The notes under the pieces: generated by a model
The model's input: only the letters and a program-made list of their open reading frames with translations
Told to the model about the DNA's origin: nothing
Database searches by the model: none
Shown here: piece after piece, positions 6,434 through 6,930 of the stretch
Numbering within the stretch: position 1 is the first letter of the stretch
How the letters are laid out: the number at the start of each line of letters is the position of its first letter
Translations under genes and position numbers: made by a program
From: Flavobacteriales bacterium
GTDB taxonomy: Bacteria > Bacteroidota > Bacteroidia > Flavobacteriales_D > CANHHI01
Assembly (NCBI GenBank): GCA_947460225.1
Contig: CANHHI010000084.1
Span: 1 to 6,930 of the forward strand
Reading direction: 5' to 3'
Length of the DNA stretch: 6,930 nucleotides

Positions 6434-6930
6434 AACTATCTTGCCATGCTTTTTCAAAAGACTCTTTTGTCCACAATTGCGGAAAAAACACCACGTGCTG
6501 GGCAATTTGAGATAAATATTTTTGCCAAGCTGTGCCTCCCGTAGCCGCAATGGGCGGAGAACCTTTGAGGTATTTACTTGCCGTGCGGTAGTGCTGATAA
6601 CGCCAAATAATGTTGATTTGATAATCCAAAGTTTTTAATACATCTAAAAAGTCTGAATCGGTTTGGTGCTGGGTGATTTCCGCCAAGGTTTTGCCTTGCA
6701 TGGACAAGGCTTGTTGTTGTAAATTTTCATCATAACGCTTTTCAAAGGCTTTGAGCGTGGGGGTTTTGTCTCCACCCATTTTCCAATATACGTGCTGGTA
6801 ACTCGCTTTTTGGCTTCGGTAATCTATGTGCAGGAGATTTTGCAAAGGCGTGAGGGCAAATTCTATTTGTCTAAATTGTACAGACTGAAAACCACTGGCA
6901 GGTGAAAGTGCTTTTCTAAATATCAAGAAC
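6429..6930 (-). CDS. kynA: Tryptophan 2,3-dioxygenase family protein, 5' end outside the window
   Basis: This is the C-terminal part (about 167 codons visible) of a heme enzyme that opens the indole ring of L-tryptophan to N-formylkynurenine, the first step of the kynurenine pathway. The reading frame is open to the right edge, so the start lies beyond 6930; the TTG at 6924-6926 is an internal leucine, not a start. Family signatures visible are FRKALSPASGFQSVQFRQIE near the edge, which matches the conserved SPxSGFQSxQFRxIE segment, then IIWRYQHYRTA, whose histidine (codon 6591-6593) aligns with the proximal heme ligand. ATGGTAWQKYL follows in place of the commoner GTGGSxGxxYL, then FFPQLW near the C-terminus. 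The family is usually about 280-400 residues. Kynurenine pathway partners are not in the window, so the role is from homology only. Its stop is 36 bases before the peptidase start. Confidence 0.88.
   Translation of the reverse strand, partial: FLIFRKALSPASGFQSVQFRQIEFALTPLQNLLHIDYRSQKASYQHVYWKMGGDKTPTLKAFEKRYDENLQQQALSMQGKTLAEITQHQTDSDFLDVLKTLDYQINIIWRYQHYRTASKYLKGSPPIAATGGTAWQKYLSQIAQHVVFFPQLWTKESFEKAWQDSF

Noticed and set aside
1..6930. Mobile element, CRISPR array, phage or defence island
   Set aside because: No transposase, integrase, terminal repeats, spaced direct repeats or defence-type genes were seen. Essentially all of the DNA is accounted for by six recognisable housekeeping or metabolic genes.

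Overview
The window looks like a stretch of ordinary chromosome from a member of the Bacteroidota (Bacteroidetes). It is AT-leaning and very compact. All six genes lie on the minus strand and read from right to left. None of the visible starts has a convincing Shine-Dalgarno sequence, several intergenic gaps carry TAnnTTTG boxes like the Bacteroidota -7 element, and the protein sequences have the flavour of that phylum (for example the SGPHVCYRFW variant of the M23 motif, and the AsnRS and ThrRS sequences). The genus cannot be fixed by eye.

Layout in transcription order. (1) 6930-6429: C-terminal part of a tryptophan 2,3-dioxygenase, cut by the right edge. (2) 6392-5112: an M23 metallopeptidase lipoprotein with a LysM/OapA-like and Csd3-like N-terminal half, a probable cell-wall endopeptidase. 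(3) 5087-4464: a beta-class carbonic anhydrase. (4) 4452-3232: a BaiN/HI0933-family flavoprotein. (5) 3173-1737: asparaginyl-tRNA synthetase. (6) 1721-1: threonyl-tRNA synthetase, cut by the left edge after 573 codons. Intergenic gaps are 36, 24, 11, 58 and 15 bases, so there is no gene-free stretch of 300 bases or more.

The genes do not form one pathway. Two adjacent tRNA synthetases supply translation and are probably co-transcribed. The carbonic anhydrase and flavoprotein genes, 11 bases apart, probably share a transcript. The peptidase and the tryptophan-catabolic dioxygenase are separate functions. Candidate promoters lie before the peptidase, the carbonic anhydrase and, weakly, asnS. 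No tRNA, rRNA, CRISPR array, insertion sequence, phage gene or convincing intrinsic terminator was seen.

I found no sign of a novel system. The observation most worth checking is a cysteine at the position of the third zinc-ligand histidine in the M23 peptidase. An 8-bp inverted repeat directly upstream of asnS is a smaller point.
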